Origin: Cryptomeria japonica
Lineage: Eukaryota > Streptophyta > Pinopsida > Cupressales > Cupressaceae
NCBI RefSeq assembly: GCF_030272615.1
Contig: NC_081405.1
Span: 607,140,677-607,204,676, forward strand
DNA length: 64,000 nucleotides
Reading direction: 5' to 3'
In this document: positions 52,340 to 64,000 of the stretch, piece after piece
Position numbering within the stretch: position 1 is the stretch's first letter
Layout: every line of letters begins with the position of its first letter
The notes under the pieces: generated by a model
The model's input: only the letters and a program-made list of their open reading frames with translations
The model's database searches: none
What the model was told of the DNA's origin: nothing
Position numbers and translations under genes: made by a program

Positions 52340-53440
52340 AACAATAACACTTTAATCATCATCACATCAAGCATAAACACTTGAACACCAAATTTATGTG
52401 GAAACCCCAAATAGGGAAAAACCTTGGTGAGAATCTAACTTACAATATGAATAACTATGTTTAAAATATTTTAGGCATGCAACCAAGGAGCACCAACACT
52501 TGAAGGACTTGCAAAACTAAGGCACACTACCTTAGGCAAGATACAAGAGGCCTTGCACAACTGAAGAACACTTCTTCAAAACAAGATACAAATTACTACC
52601 AAAGGACTCATTGTCAATCAACAATGAATGAAATAGCTAAACTAAAATTGAGAAGGATTCTCCTAATAATGAATTTATCCTTGAACAATGGAATCAAGTA
52701 ACCCACTTCATGGCAAACATCTCTGATAATCTTTGCTGACACAATATACTGTCTTGCAAAATATATCACCTTCAAAGCTCTTCTCAAACTGATTTTTGCA
52801 TCACCACAAACTCAAATCTACTTGCAAACCATTCACATACACTTCTCAGTCACGCTCAATTCACCCATCCACACATCTTAAATATGAGATACAATATTAA
52901 AAACCTAATTGAGGGTCAACCAAAATAGAATAAGCAATATTGCACAAAATAAGCCACCTGAACCTAAAATACTTAGATCGGTTCACTCCAGGAGAAAGAG
53001 AAAACCAAAACATATCACAATGAATCATTCCACAAATGACCCAGCAGTCCACACACACTAACACATACTCCAAAGGACGTTACAAAGCGTAACACGGAGA
53101 TCTAATGAATCAGTTGGTCATATAACCATTTTTAATACAAAATACTCCATGTGAATCTCCATGTGCCAAGGTGAGACCCAAATAAACATCTCAACGCATC
53201 TTCCAACACATATCTGGACCAAAATAATATGACCCTCTAAACTACAATTCAATTAAAAAACATATCTGGAGGACAACAAAAGCATTTCAGACCACCCTAA
53301 ATATAGGATAACATAACTAACACCAAAAGAGTATCCAGACCAACATCCATCCAGATAACAAAGGTCTGACAAAGCATATCTAAACTAACATCCATTCGGA
53401 TAACCAGGTTTGACATCAATGACAACCATACCGTTGAACA
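52340..53440 (-). mobile_element. Antisense family B solo LTR, right piece
   Basis: Reverse complement of the rest of the LTR family at 29325-30492, for example GCATGCAACCAAGGAGCACC, AAGGCACACTACCTTAGGCA and AGGTTTGACATCAATGAC. It ends GTTGAACA at 53440. The piece includes the 18-bp copy of the retroposition target at 52340-52357. Confidence 0.85.
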
Positions 53441-53653
53441 TTCTTAGAAGATGATAGGGAGGTGAATCAACATTCACAAAATATTACCCAATTAAAGTGA
53501 TTATATCTTCATCATTCATTCATATTAATGAGTTGAAAATAAATGGAAGTAACAATAAAAACATCCACACAATGACACCAGATTTTTACGCGGAAAACTC
53601 AAACTGGGAAAAACCATGGTGAGAATTCAACTCATAAAGTATAGTAGTAATAG
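53441..53653 (-). mobile_element. Fragment of another antisense copia LTR
   Basis: Contains GGAAAACTCAAACTGGGAAAAACCATGGTG, the reverse complement of the R/U5-type block seen in the other copia LTRs here. It is truncated at 53653 by the next LTR. Confidence 0.5.
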
Positions 53654-54112
53654 TGTTGGTGTAATTATTTATTCATCTTGGATATAATTACACTTTACTT
53701 AACTTTACTTAGGTGCATGCATATCATAGTAGTTTTCATATGAGAATCTTAGGGAGATGTGCTACATTGGGAGTGTGTATGTAGGACAATTTCCACCTTT
53801 TATGGTGTGATCTTGTTTTTACTTTATCATATCCACTTATTGTGGACTGATAATTCCACCTTCGATGGGTGATCCACCTCATGTGGAATATTCTACTATT
53901 TCTCCTACCTACCCTTGGATCTCATTAAGACACATGTAATCATTGTGTGCTCTCTTGTCTCTTAGCATTGTCTTTATAAGCAGGCTCATATTCATTGTAT
54001 GTAACTTTTGATGATCCAGTTGATCAGTATTTTCATCTTGATAGAATACAATTTATTCCTATCATCTATTTTGTACTTTTCATTGAGTTCTTGATCTTGG
54101 CAAAATCTCACA
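53654..54112 (+). mobile_element. 5' LTR of copia element C
   Basis: Begins TGTTGGTGTAATTATTT and ends AAATCTCACA. A primer-site-like sequence (TGGTTTTAGAGCC, a changed form of TGGTATCAGAGCC) follows at 54113. The element's gag starts at 63170, after a second copia element inserted into its leader is removed. Its 3' LTR is outside the window. Confidence 0.7.
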
Positions 54113-54607
54113 TGGTTTTAGAGCCTAGAGGGCTTCATTGATTAGTCTATTTGGAGACATTTTGGAGGCTTCTATTTTCGGATCTGGGGAAGTGCTATTT
54201 TTGTTGGCGTCCTACAACGATTTGGACATCACAGTTGAGTCCGAGAGTCCGTTTCCATAAATTTTGAGTATAAACTCGACCATATTTGATGAAGGAAAAA
54301 TTTCACCTATTCTGGTATATTGTACGGATTTTATTTTTTTTAAATAAATTTTTTTTGCAATTATTATTTTAAATTTGCAGATTTTTTTAAAGGGGGGCAT
54401 TTGTAAAAGTTTTGCTTTTTATTGTAAAAAAATAAAAATAAAAATATTTATTTTAACGGGGTCCCCCCCCGATGCCTGTTGTACTCTGCGTATTTATTGT
54501 TGCAAGGCGTATGAAGTTTGGAGCTCACCGCCCACACCATTCTACCGCCTCCCCTTCCCCGATCTTCCCGTCGCCCGTACTCCCCCGAGAAGTTGGCACC
54601 AACGTTG
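54113..54607 (+). other. Leader of copia element C, left part
   Basis: Starts with the degenerate primer site. The end (54465-54607) is GC-rich and unlike the rest of the window. It continues at 61936 after the nested insertion. No coding region supported. Confidence 0.55.
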
Positions 54608-54612
54608 TACTC
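54608..54612. repeat. Target-site duplication TACTC, left copy
   Basis: TACTC directly before the LTR at 54613. The same bases follow the other LTR at 61936-61940. Confidence 0.93.
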
Positions 54613-56045
54613 TGATAACTCAATGATGAACAGATAGTACCAAACCGGTATTGAGAGGGGGGGGGGGGTGAATCAGTATAGGCAAAAACACATTCCTAAA
54701 ACCGGTTTGTCAGCAGACATTGCGCTTTGGCAAACAAACAATAACACCAGTCTTAAACAGAGTACAACCGACTAAACCCAGAATAACTGAGACAAGCATA
54801 AACCGGTTGACACTTATCTTTTCATACAATCTAATACTTCATGTCCATTTCACCCTAGTGCATGAACAGGTAATCTATCATCAAAAACATAATAACAGCT
54901 AGTTCAACATGTTTTACCATCAGACATAAGACACTGAACCATCACATGAGAAACACCACACATGACACACAAATATTTCACGTGGAAACTCAACTAGGAA
55001 AAACCACGGTGGGGATGAATACCCACAAGCTATTTTGAACTCTTTAGAAGTCCACTCTGTTAGGAGCCTTCTCTGGTTAAAGGCTGATACAGTAGGTTCT
55101 GTTAGGAACCGATCCTATTAGGGATCACCCTGTTAAGGGATGGCTAGAATACCCGGTTAAGGGTTAAACCATGTTAAAGGTTACCTTGTTAGAGGATTTC
55201 AAGAACTCAATGGTTTTGAGTAACCCTGTCAAAGGATTTACAGTAAGCCGGTTAAATCTACCCGGTTAAGGGATTTCCCAACTATTGAAGTGGCTTTAGC
55301 TCCTCTTCACCTTCTGCACTTACACTCTGCAGGTATCACTTCTTTCCTCTGGTCTGGAAAGAATCACATATCTCTTCACTTGGATACACACACATAACTT
55401 TTGCCAACAACTTCAGAAAGAAACACAACATCGATCTTATAGGAAACAGATAGGTGGGTAGCATAAACCCTAAACCTGTTAGGTCAAGCAATTCAAACAG
55501 TTCAATCATGACCGTTGAGCATATTGCATTAAATGCAACAATCTTGAACTAATCTCAAGACGTTCTCCATCGTTCGTTTTCCACCGCTTTCATGGCGGCT
55601 GATAACCCATCACGCGTTTTCACTATTTACATACTTCACACATTCCCGAGGTAGATAAGAACAATCTCCTTCATGCAAGATCCATCACGTGCACAAGACT
55701 GACGTGGCAACACGATCTGTTCTTTGTTACAATGCTAACTCATCACACAAAGTCACCGATTGAGTCACACAGGCTTGAAGCACTTCAACTGGAAACCCTG
55801 AAGTTGAGACTACCAACCGGTAGTCATACAAAGCTTCCATGTACTGGTTCTCATATCAACATGCCGATTCACCTTGAACAAACATACCGTTTCACTTTGG
55901 CACATATACCGGTTCACAATGTTATACCAGTTCTCACATATACCGGTTCTTGGTAACATGTCGGTTCTCTCTTCTTAAGCATATTGACATCAATGACAAC
56001 ATACAATGTCATCATGTCCTCATACTGGTTCGCATAATGCCAACA
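54613..56045 (-). repeat. Copia D 3' LTR (left)
   Basis: 1433 bp. It lacks a ~62-bp segment present in the other LTR near 61110-61175. A run of about 12 G occurs at 54655-54667. The repeated phrase GGTTAAGGG at 55085-55270 gives the region a periodic look. Confidence 0.94.
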
Positions 56046-56060
56046 ATCTCTCCCTTTGGC
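56046..56060 (-). other. Polypurine tract of copia D
   Basis: Minus strand GCCAAAGGGAGAGAT directly before the TGTTGGC that opens the 3' LTR. Confidence 0.8.
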
Positions 56061-56291
56061 ATTGATGGCAATATACAAAGATATCTCGCCGCTTCACATC
56101 TTCTCCCCCAAATTCTGCAGATATCTTCTCCGCTTCACTTCTTCTCCCGCTTTGACAACAATGCCAAAGTGGAGGCACAAGCTTTTCCTGTTCCATTATG
56201 TTGCTCCCCCTGAGGAGTAGCATCCGTAAACACATCAATCCTGAAGAGAAATTGGAATATGCAATACTTGATTGATGTGGAGTATATACCT

Positions 56292-59200
56292 TTAGTTTAC
56301 CTCCTGAAGGGGCAACACCCCTAACTCACCTTTTAAGTACATAAATGTAGCCTTTGGGAGAGGCTTGGTGAATATACCTGCTAACTGCTCCTTACTGGAA
56401 ACATGTTCTAGTGCAATCTCTTTGTTCTGAACCTTTTCCCTCAAGAAATGATACTTAAGTTCAAAGTGTTTGGTTCTAGAATGTAAAACCAGATTCTTAA
56501 AGATGTTAAATGCACTAGTATTGTCACAAAATATACTTACCGGTTCAGATACAGAACTTTGAAGCCATTTAATACATGCTTCATCCAAATTGTCTGAGTG
56601 CAGTTCATGAAAGCTGCAACATACTCTGCTTCCGCTGTAGATTGAGAGACACAACTCTGCTTCTTACTCATCCATGCGACCGGTCTACCACCAAGAAAGA
56701 ATGCACCACTAGTTGTGCTCTTCTGGTCATCCACATTACCTGCCTAATCAACATCTGTGAATACTTTCAAGTTGAAGTCCTTGCCATATGGATACCATAA
56801 TTGATAATCAATAGCTCCCTTAAGATACCTAAGAATCCGCTTGACTGCAACCAAGTGGGATTCTCTTGGACTTTTCTGGAACCTTGCAGTGATGCCAACT
56901 GCATTTGCAATATCTGGTCTATTGTGCACTACATAATGCAACTTACCAATCATTGATCGATATTCCTTCTCATTAACCAATGCTGAGTCATCCTCTTTGG
57001 CTAGTTTACAACCGGTCACCATCGGTGTACCAACCAGTTTGCTATCTTCCATGCCAAAGGTCTTCAACACCTCTTTGACATATTTGGACTGAGTGATAAA
57101 GATTCCATTTCTCATCTGCTGAATCTGCAGTCCAATGAAGAACTTAATTTCCCCTTTGAGTGACATCTCAAACTCTTTCTTCATCTCATCTGCAAAATCA
57201 TGACTCATCTTGTCATCTCCACCAAAGATAATGTCATCAACAAATACCTCACAAATCAGGATCTGATCTTCTTCAGATTTCAAGTAGATATTATTGTCTT
57301 CACTTGTTCTCTCAAATCCAATTTTTAGTAGATGAGAGTGCAGACGTTCATACCATGCTCCGGGTTTCTGCTGTAGACCATATAAGGCTTTATGTAGCCT
57401 ACATACCATGTCACTGTCTTCAGATAGGGAAAACCCATCTGGTTGTTCTATATACACCTCTTCTTCAAGTACTCCATTTAGAAATGCAAATTTTACATCC
57501 ATTTGATATACTTTGAATCCTTTAAAAGTTGCATATGCAAGAAGCATACAAACTCCTTCCAATCTGGCTACTAGAGCAAAGGTTTCTCCATAGTCTTCTC
57601 CTTCTTCTTGAGCATATCCTTTACATACTAGTCTAGCTTTGTTCCTTACCACTGTGCCATCCTCATTTAGCTTGTTTTTGAAAACCCATTTGGTTCCAAT
57701 GACATTTTTATGCTCAGGCCTGGGTACCAAAGACCATGTACCATTCTTCTCTATCTAGTCAAGTTCCTCCATTGCCTTGATCCAATCCTCATCTTTATGT
57801 GCCTCTTTGAATGATTTAGGCTCAAATTCAGAGATCATACAAGAATTTTCTCTGACCTTTCTTCTTGTAAGGATTCCTGCATCCTTATCTTCGATGATCT
57901 GCTTAGGATCATGATTCAGCTTGACATACTGAGGAATGGTCTTGACTGATTCCTCATTCTTTTCTTCTTCATCCTCATCTTCATCAGTATCAGCATTCAC
58001 CAGTGAAGGAACACTGTTACTGGTACTTGGCTGATTAGCAACCGGTTCCCAGAAGGTTACTACTGGTTCATCTCTTATTTGCTTACTATCGGTATCCTCA
58101 GGTTTACCAGAGTTTTCATCAACTCTAACATTGATGCTTTCCACAATTCTCTAAGTCCTATTGTTGAAACATTTGAGAGCTTTTCTCTTGGTGGAATATC
58201 CTAGGAATATTCCTTCATCACATTTTGCATCAAACTTGCTCTGATGTTCACTCCTCTTGATATAACATTTGCTACCAAACATTCTAAAGTAGCTTACTAC
58301 GAGAGTCTTACCGGTCCAATACTCATAAGGAGTCTTGTCTTTTCCTTTCTTGATAAGTACCCGGTTCATTGTGTATACTACAGTGCTCACCGCTTCTCTC
58401 CAAAAGGTGTGAGCAACTTTTCCTTGGATCAACATAGTTCTAGCTGCTTCAACCATAGTCTGGTTGTTTCTCTCTGCTAAGCCATTCTACTGTGGAGTTC
58501 GAGGGGTAGACAGTTGCCTCTTGATGCCATGTTCCTCATAGTACTTGTTGAATTCATTGAAAGTGAATTCCCCTCCTTGATCAGTTCTAAGGCACTTGAT
58601 CCTTTTACCGCTTTCCTTCTCCACTAATGCTCTGAAAGCTTTGAACTTTCCAAAAGCTTCAGACTTATCTTTCAAGAATGTGACCCACATCATTCTTGAG
58701 CAGTCGTCAGTGAGAATCATGAAGTACCTATCACCCTGCACACTCCTAGTTTTCATAGGATCACACAAATCAGTATGCACAAGATCAACTAAATTGTCTG
58801 ATGTGAAATATTTACCTTTAAAAGTTGAGGAAGACATTTTTCCCAATTGACATTCTCTGCACAAAGGATTTTCTGGTTTACTCAGCACCGACAATCCTCT
58901 AACTGCCTTGGTCTTACTGGCCTTCACAATGTTATCAAAGTTTACATGGCAGAGTCTCCTATGCCATATCCAGCTATCATCGAATTTAGCCATAAGACAT
59001 GTACTTACATTTGCATTCAACTGAAATAAGTTACCTTTGGTTTTCAATTCACCATTCTTTCCCTTGATTCTGCACACTCCATTCTTGAATTCTAGAATGA
59101 GTCCACTATCATTCAGCTAGGCAACACTCAGAAGGTTGTGTCTGAGACCATCGACCCAATACACATTTTCAGCACTGCTCTTTCCATTAAGAGAGATGGA

Positions 59201-60364
59201 CCCTCTGCCTTTGACCATACATGGTGGATCATTACCAAAGCGAACCACACCACCATCATATTCTTCCAAAGATAGAAACTTGCTCCAGTCACCAGTCATA
59301 TGGTGAGAACAACCACTATCAATAATCCACTCATTGGAATTATCAAAGCGGGAGACAAGAGCCTTCTTGTTTGACACATCTTCCTTTACTGCAACAAACA
59401 CAATGTCTTCATTCTCTTCATCTTCCTATTCCTCATCTGTGACACCTTCATCAACTGCAACAAAGTAGTTTCGCTGGTTTCCTCCTTTGAATTTCTTGAA
59501 CCTCTCCGGTTTATCCTTGTTGTCACCATTAGGATAGTTTATAGCAATATGTCCTATCCGGTTACAAGAAAAACATTACAAAGGGAGCTTACCTCTGTAT
59601 TTATCGGTTCCTTTTGGGAGTTTCCTGGCAAGAAGAGCTTCAAATTCCATTAGGATCTCCTCATCATCCATTTCTAAGCTCTGTCTCGGTTCACCACTGG
59701 TGCATGCTTCCTTTCCTTTTCTTGATGATACAATAGAGGCTTTAAAAGATGATTCAGTCTTTTGAATGCTGCCATTAAAAAAATTTAGTTCATAGGATGT
59801 CAACTTTGCAATGATGGAGTCTAGGGATACCTTAGTCTTGTCTATTGATCTCAACTCCTGAATAGCTACAACCCTTATTGCATAGACTGGTAACAAGGAT
59901 CTCAAGACTTTGCTTACAACAGTGGAGTCTTCTATTTTGCCTCCTGCACTCTTGATGTCTCCAACAACAATTTTGATTCTTATCCCATATTGTTGAATGG
60001 TCTCTCCTTCAACCATCCGTATGTCTTCAAACTTACCCCTAAGGCTTTCTTCTTTAGCCTATTTTACATGCTCATCTCCACCATAGATATTTTCAAGAGT
60101 GTCCCATACTTCTTTGGGGTTGTCCTTATCCTGGACATCAATAAACTCAATGTCAGATAAGCTGCTGATTAGGGCTTCCATGACTTGACCATTCTCCTGC
60201 ATCTCTCTCTTTTGGTCATCGGTAAGAGTACCGATAGGAGGAACATAAGCATTCTCAACATAGCTCCAGTGTTGAGCACCCATGCTTCTGATGTATATCT
60301 TCATTCTATCTTTCCATATATTGAAATTCTCTCTGTTGAACTTTGGACCTTCCCTCTTCATCAT
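56292..60364 (-). pseudogene. gag-pol: Copia gag-pol polyprotein (element D), broken
   Basis: From ATG 60364 one frame carries most domains, interrupted by several single stops, with one frameshift near 56580 in RNase H. Gag is at 60364-59580 (FNIWKDRMKIYI). The knuckle CFSCNRIGHIAINYP at ~59573 has Tyr where the last Cys should be. Protease DSGCSHHM is at ~59320, and GAG-pre-integrase WHRRLCHVNF at ~58960. Integrase runs from ~58850 to 58400, with LVHTDLC, LTDDCSRMMW and LRTDQGGEF. RT at ~57730-57000 has [26 protein letters not shown] and FVDDIIFGG. RNase H at ~56740-56300 has TSGAFFLGGRPVAW, STAEAEYVA and CDNTSAFNI. Length and order fit a complete copia polyprotein of about 1350 codons. Confidence 0.93.
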
Positions 60365-60421
60365 TACAATAGGATCTTTTCCTCAAGCAGTTAAGCTTAC
60401 AACACAGAGGACCTGGAGGAT

Positions 60422-60433
60422 GCTCTGATACCA
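60422..60433 (-). other. Primer-binding site of copia D
   Basis: Minus strand TGGTATCAGAGC, two bases from the 5' LTR, complementary to the 3' end of initiator tRNA-Met. Confidence 0.92.
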
Positions 60434-60435
60434 AT

Positions 60436-61935
60436 TGATAACTCAATGATGAACATATAGTACCAAACCGATACTGAGAGGGGGGGAGGGGTGATTCAGT
60501 ATAGGCAAAAACACATTCCTAAAACCGGTTTGTCAGTAGACACTACGCTTTGGCAAACAAATAGTAACACCGGTCTTAAACAGAGTACAACCGGCTAAAC
60601 CCAGAATAACTGAGACAAGCATAAACCGGTTGACACTTATCTTTTCATACAATCTAATACTTCATTTCCATTTCACCCTAGTGCATGTACAGGTAATCTA
60701 TCATCAAAAACATAATAACAGCTAGTTCAACATGTTTTACCGTCAGACATAAGACACTGAACCATCACATGAGAAACACCACACATGACACACAAATATT
60801 TCACATGGAAACCCAACTGGGAAAAACCACGGTGGGGATGAATACCCATAAGCTATTTTGAACTCTTTAGAAGTCTGCTCTGTTAGGAGCCTTATTCGGT
60901 TAAAGACTGATACAATAGGTTCTGTTAGGAACCTATCCTGTTAGGGATCACCTGGTTAAGGGATGGCTAGAATACCCGGTTAAGGGTTAAACCCCGTTAA
61001 AGGTTACCTTGTTAGAGGATTTCAAGAACTTAATGGTTTTGAGTCACCCTGTCAAAGGATTTACAGTAAGCTGGTTAAAGCTACCCGGTTAAGGGATTTC
61101 CCAACTGTTGAAGTGGTTAGAGATCAATAGGTATTACAATGATCTGATAATAGCACTCAATGCCAATGCAGATCCGCTTTAGCTCCTCTTCACCTTCTGC
61201 ACTTACACTCTGCAGGTATCACTTCTTTCCTCTGGTCTGGCAAGAATCACATATCTCTTCACTTGGATACACACACACAACTTTTGCCAACAACTTCAGA
61301 AAGAAACATAACATCGACCTTATAGGAAACAGATAGGTCGGTAGCATAAACCCTAAACCCTAAACTTGTTAGGTTAAACAATTCAAACGGTTCAATCCTG
61401 ACAGTTGAGCACATTGCATTAAATGCAACAGTCTTGAACTGATCTCAAGACATTCTCCATCGTTCATTTTCCATCACTTTCATGGCAGCTGATAACCTAT
61501 CACACGTTTTCACCATTTACAGACTTCGCACATTCCCAAGGTAGATAGGAACAATCTCCTTCATGCAAGATCCATCATGTGCAGAAGGCTGACGTGGCAA
61601 CATGATCTATTCTTCGTTACAATGCTAACTCATCACACAAAGTCACCAGTTGAGTCACACAGGCTTGAAGCACTTCAACCAGAAACCTTGAAGTTGAGAC
61701 TACCAACCGGTAGTCATACAAAGCTTCCATGTACCAGTTCTCATATCAACATGCCAGTTCACCTTGAACAAACATACTGCTTCACTTTGGCACATATACC
61801 GGTTCACAATGTTATCCCGGTTCTCACATATATCGGTTCTTGGTAACATGTCGGTTCTCTCTTCTTCAGCATATTGACATCAATGACAACATACAATGTC
61901 ATCATGTCCTCATACTGGTTCGCATAATGCCAACA
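60436..61935 (-). repeat. Copia D 5' LTR (right)
   Basis: 1500 bp, starting TGATAACTCAATGATGAAC on the plus strand and ending ATAATGCCAACA. Compared with the left LTR it has ~62 extra bp near 61110-61175 and scattered substitutions. Confidence 0.94.
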
Positions 61936-63169
61936 TACTCATCGCCCATTTTGAACAAATCACCGACCACCACTGCTTCATGACCCCCGCCACCGTTGCT
62001 TCACGACCCCCTCTAGCCGCCCCTCCTCATTGAGTTCCCCCCGCTAACGGTCCATCTCTGGCCTTCACACCACTGCTACTCTATGCTCCCCATCGTACCA
62101 ATCTCCCCATTATGTTGATCTCCGACTACCGCCACTGTCCTTCCGGTCACCGCTCTATCCCTGATCACGGGCCCCACTGCCGTCGGCTTTCTCCTTCCTA
62201 ACAACTTTCCTACAGCGCCCCTGACATAACTAGGCTACCACTCGATGATTTTTCATTTGCCCCACGTTGAATAGTCACTGAAACCCATCGACACGTGGCA
62301 CTATTTCATTTGTTGTTTTACTTGCCTAGTCATCGACATAGTCAGTAGTACAGGTGACCAGTCACATGTACGTATCACCACGTCATCTGCTATACGGTAC
62401 ACGTCATCTGCCAAGTCAGCACCATGTCATCATACATACAACATGGATAGGGGGTATGACGACCATTTTGACGGGAATGCGACCGTCAATTTTAATCCAG
62501 TAAAATGTTGATGTCAGCACACGTCATCAATTTTTGAAAGTTTTTTAGCCCCCTCCCATTGAGTTTTTTTATTTTGTAGTTCAACTTCAAGAGGTCGTAC
62601 CTTGCTCATTTTTGCTCATTTTTTTGTGCAATTTGTTTTTTTGGGGGGCTATTTTTTATGCTCTTCATAACGGTGGAGGAATTTTCTGATTTTGATGGAC
62701 GTATTTTTCAAAATTTGCAGATTTTCATGAGTGTACCTGTTTAATCCTCGATTTTGCAACTTCAGAGGCTTTGTTTGGGGTCATACGACCTCCTTTTCAG
62801 ATGTCATTTTTTTTGAAAGTGCATAAATTTTCGTCTTCTTTCATAATCTACCATTAGTTTGCAGTGATTTTGAGTAGAAATTATACTTTCAATATTTGGT
62901 CATTTTTGGTCTATTTGGTACTTGTATTTTGCTTGGATCTCAGTTTAGATCACTTGTAGTATTTGTGGGAGTCTCTTTTAGCCTATTTGAGGCAGTTGTA
63001 AGATTGAAATCAGAAGTCCACCTTTCCTTGTTTTGCAAGTGGCCCATTGTATACACACTAAGTATAAAGTGTCAAATCATCAATTTTTTTTTATTTTTTA
63101 TTTTTTGGAGGGGGGGGTGTCTTGTGTGATTGTGCCTCTCTCTATCTTGTTTTTTTTCATTTTGGTGCT
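61936..63169 (+). other. Leader of copia element C, right part
   Basis: Starts with TACTC, the second duplication copy. 61941-62460 is GC- and C-rich, with many CCACCG/CCGCC groups, continuing the composition of 54465-54607. CACGTCATC-like groups cluster at 62375-62530. From 62540 on the leader is T-rich up to the gag start. No coding region supported. Confidence 0.6.
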
Positions 63170-64000
63170 ATGGGTTCTCCTAAATTTCCACATTTAACTC
63201 CTCATAATTATGCTTCATGGAAGATCAAGGCTTGGAGTAAACTAATGGAAAAATGACTCATCCATTATGTAAATGGAACTATAACAGCACCACCTGATCC
63301 TAAGGCTGATCATAATGCTCAAGTTGAATGGCTCACTAAAAACTCTATGCCACTTGGAAATCTTAGAAAGTATGTATCAGATGACCTTATTTTTCACATT
63401 GAGAAGTGTACGATAATCAAAGAGGCTTGGGAAATTTATGACAAATTGTATGGCCTAGTTGATGAGATTAAGGGCTACAAGCTTGATAGTGAACTCAAAA
63501 CTTTGGATCCCAAGGATTTTGATAAAAGACAAGATTGTCACAAAAGAAAATGAGCTAAGGGAAAAGCTAAAGGATTGTGGCATTGGCAAAAAGGATGCTC
63601 AATTGGTTTACAACTTGTTGGACAAGCTTCTTTCAGAGTATGCAGCCTTTGTATCTAGCTTTCATACCCATAGGTTAGCTCAAGGTTCCTCGTACACTTC
63701 TCCCTCATTTGATGCATTCGCGGAGATGTTGATTTTTAAGCAATCTAAGTTGACCAAGATGGGGATTCTCAAATCTTCAAAGTCACAAGCTTTGGTGGCT
63801 AATAAAGGGAATCCAATCAATCAAGGAAAAGGCAAGAACCAAAAGAAACCTAAGCTTAAGCCACAACAAGATGGAGTACAATCCTCCTCTCCACCACAAG
63901 GTGATTCTACATCCTCACCTAAGAGGAAATCTAGGGACAATCATTTTTGTGCATATTGCAAGAATTCAAGACATGATGAACAACATTGTTACAAGAAGGA
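63170..64000 (+). pseudogene. gag: Copia gag of element C, running off the window
   Basis: ATG at 63170 (MGSPKFPHLTPHNYASWKIK). One TGA lies near residue 29 and a frameshift near 63520, after which the other frame reads VTKENELREKLKDCG, DKLLSEYAAFV and FAEMLIFKQSKL. A Lys/Gln/Ser-rich stretch precedes the knuckle CAYCKNSRHDEQHC at ~63953, a proper CX2CX4HX4C. The YASWKIK-x-LDKLLxEYxxF pattern is typical of copia gag (UBN2/gag family). The rest of the element lies to the right of the window. Confidence 0.85.

Larger units (their letters stand above)
54613..61935 (-). mobile_element. 7.3-kb Ty1/copia retrotransposon (element D), minus orientation
   Basis: LTRs 54613-56045 and 60436-61935 are direct repeats with TG...CA ends, 5-bp TACTC duplications outside, a tRNA-Met primer site inside the right LTR and a polypurine tract inside the left LTR. 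The coding region between is on the minus strand in the order gag, PR, INT, RT, RNase H, which is the copia order. The copy is decayed but structurally complete. Confidence 0.95.

Overview
The window looks like nuclear DNA of a seed plant with a large, repeat-rich genome. A gymnosperm is my best guess, inferred from very long introns and nested, slowly eroded LTR retrotransposons. It holds one host protein gene and a dense set of mobile-element remains. I recognise no tRNA, rRNA or bacterial feature.

The host gene is a DDM1/LSH-type SWI2/SNF2 chromatin remodeller on the minus strand. Its coding sequence runs from 23263 down to 6138. I could join 16 coding exons by hand with consensus splice sites and consistent phases, giving an uninterrupted 838-codon frame with all helicase motifs. 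A probable non-coding first exon, with a TATA box and a short upstream ORF, lies near 27.4-27.6 kb. Intron 7 (8605-19761) is 11.2 kb and full of LTR-element debris, and coding exons 2 and 3 are a tandem duplication. In plants DDM1 keeps transposons methylated and silent, so this silencer carries its own targets inside its transcription unit.

Left flank (1-5000): the 3' part of an LTR element. It includes an array of at least 16 copies of a ~32-bp imperfect palindrome spaced almost exactly 166 bp apart, then an LTR at about 3807-4993. A related LTR with a decayed, unrecognised coding region sits in intron 7.

Right flank (29.3-64 kb): a nest of retrotransposons. A Ty1/copia LTR with a gag relic (29325-30745) and a second solo LTR (30882-32062) come first. 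Next is an antisense solo LTR (32772-53440), split by a ~1.1-kb retroposed coding segment. That segment is itself split by an 18.4-kb Ty3/gypsy element of the Tat lineage (33567-51922, 5-bp duplication ATACC). The gypsy element carries gag-PR-RT-RNaseH-archaeal RNaseH-integrase on the plus strand and an antisense plant-mobile-domain (PMD) gene between integrase and the 3' LTR. Arrays of a TTAGCGCATAG-like motif lie upstream of gag and inside the probable first intron of the antisense gene, in the same orientation relative to each transcript. Last, a 7.3-kb copia element on the minus strand (54613-61935, duplication TACTC) is inserted in the leader of another copia element (LTR 53654-54112, gag from 63170 to the window end).

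All retroelement reading frames are broken by stops or frameshifts. Many of the stops in the youngest copia copy look like CAG to TAG or TGG to TAG changes, as expected from deamination of methylated cytosine.
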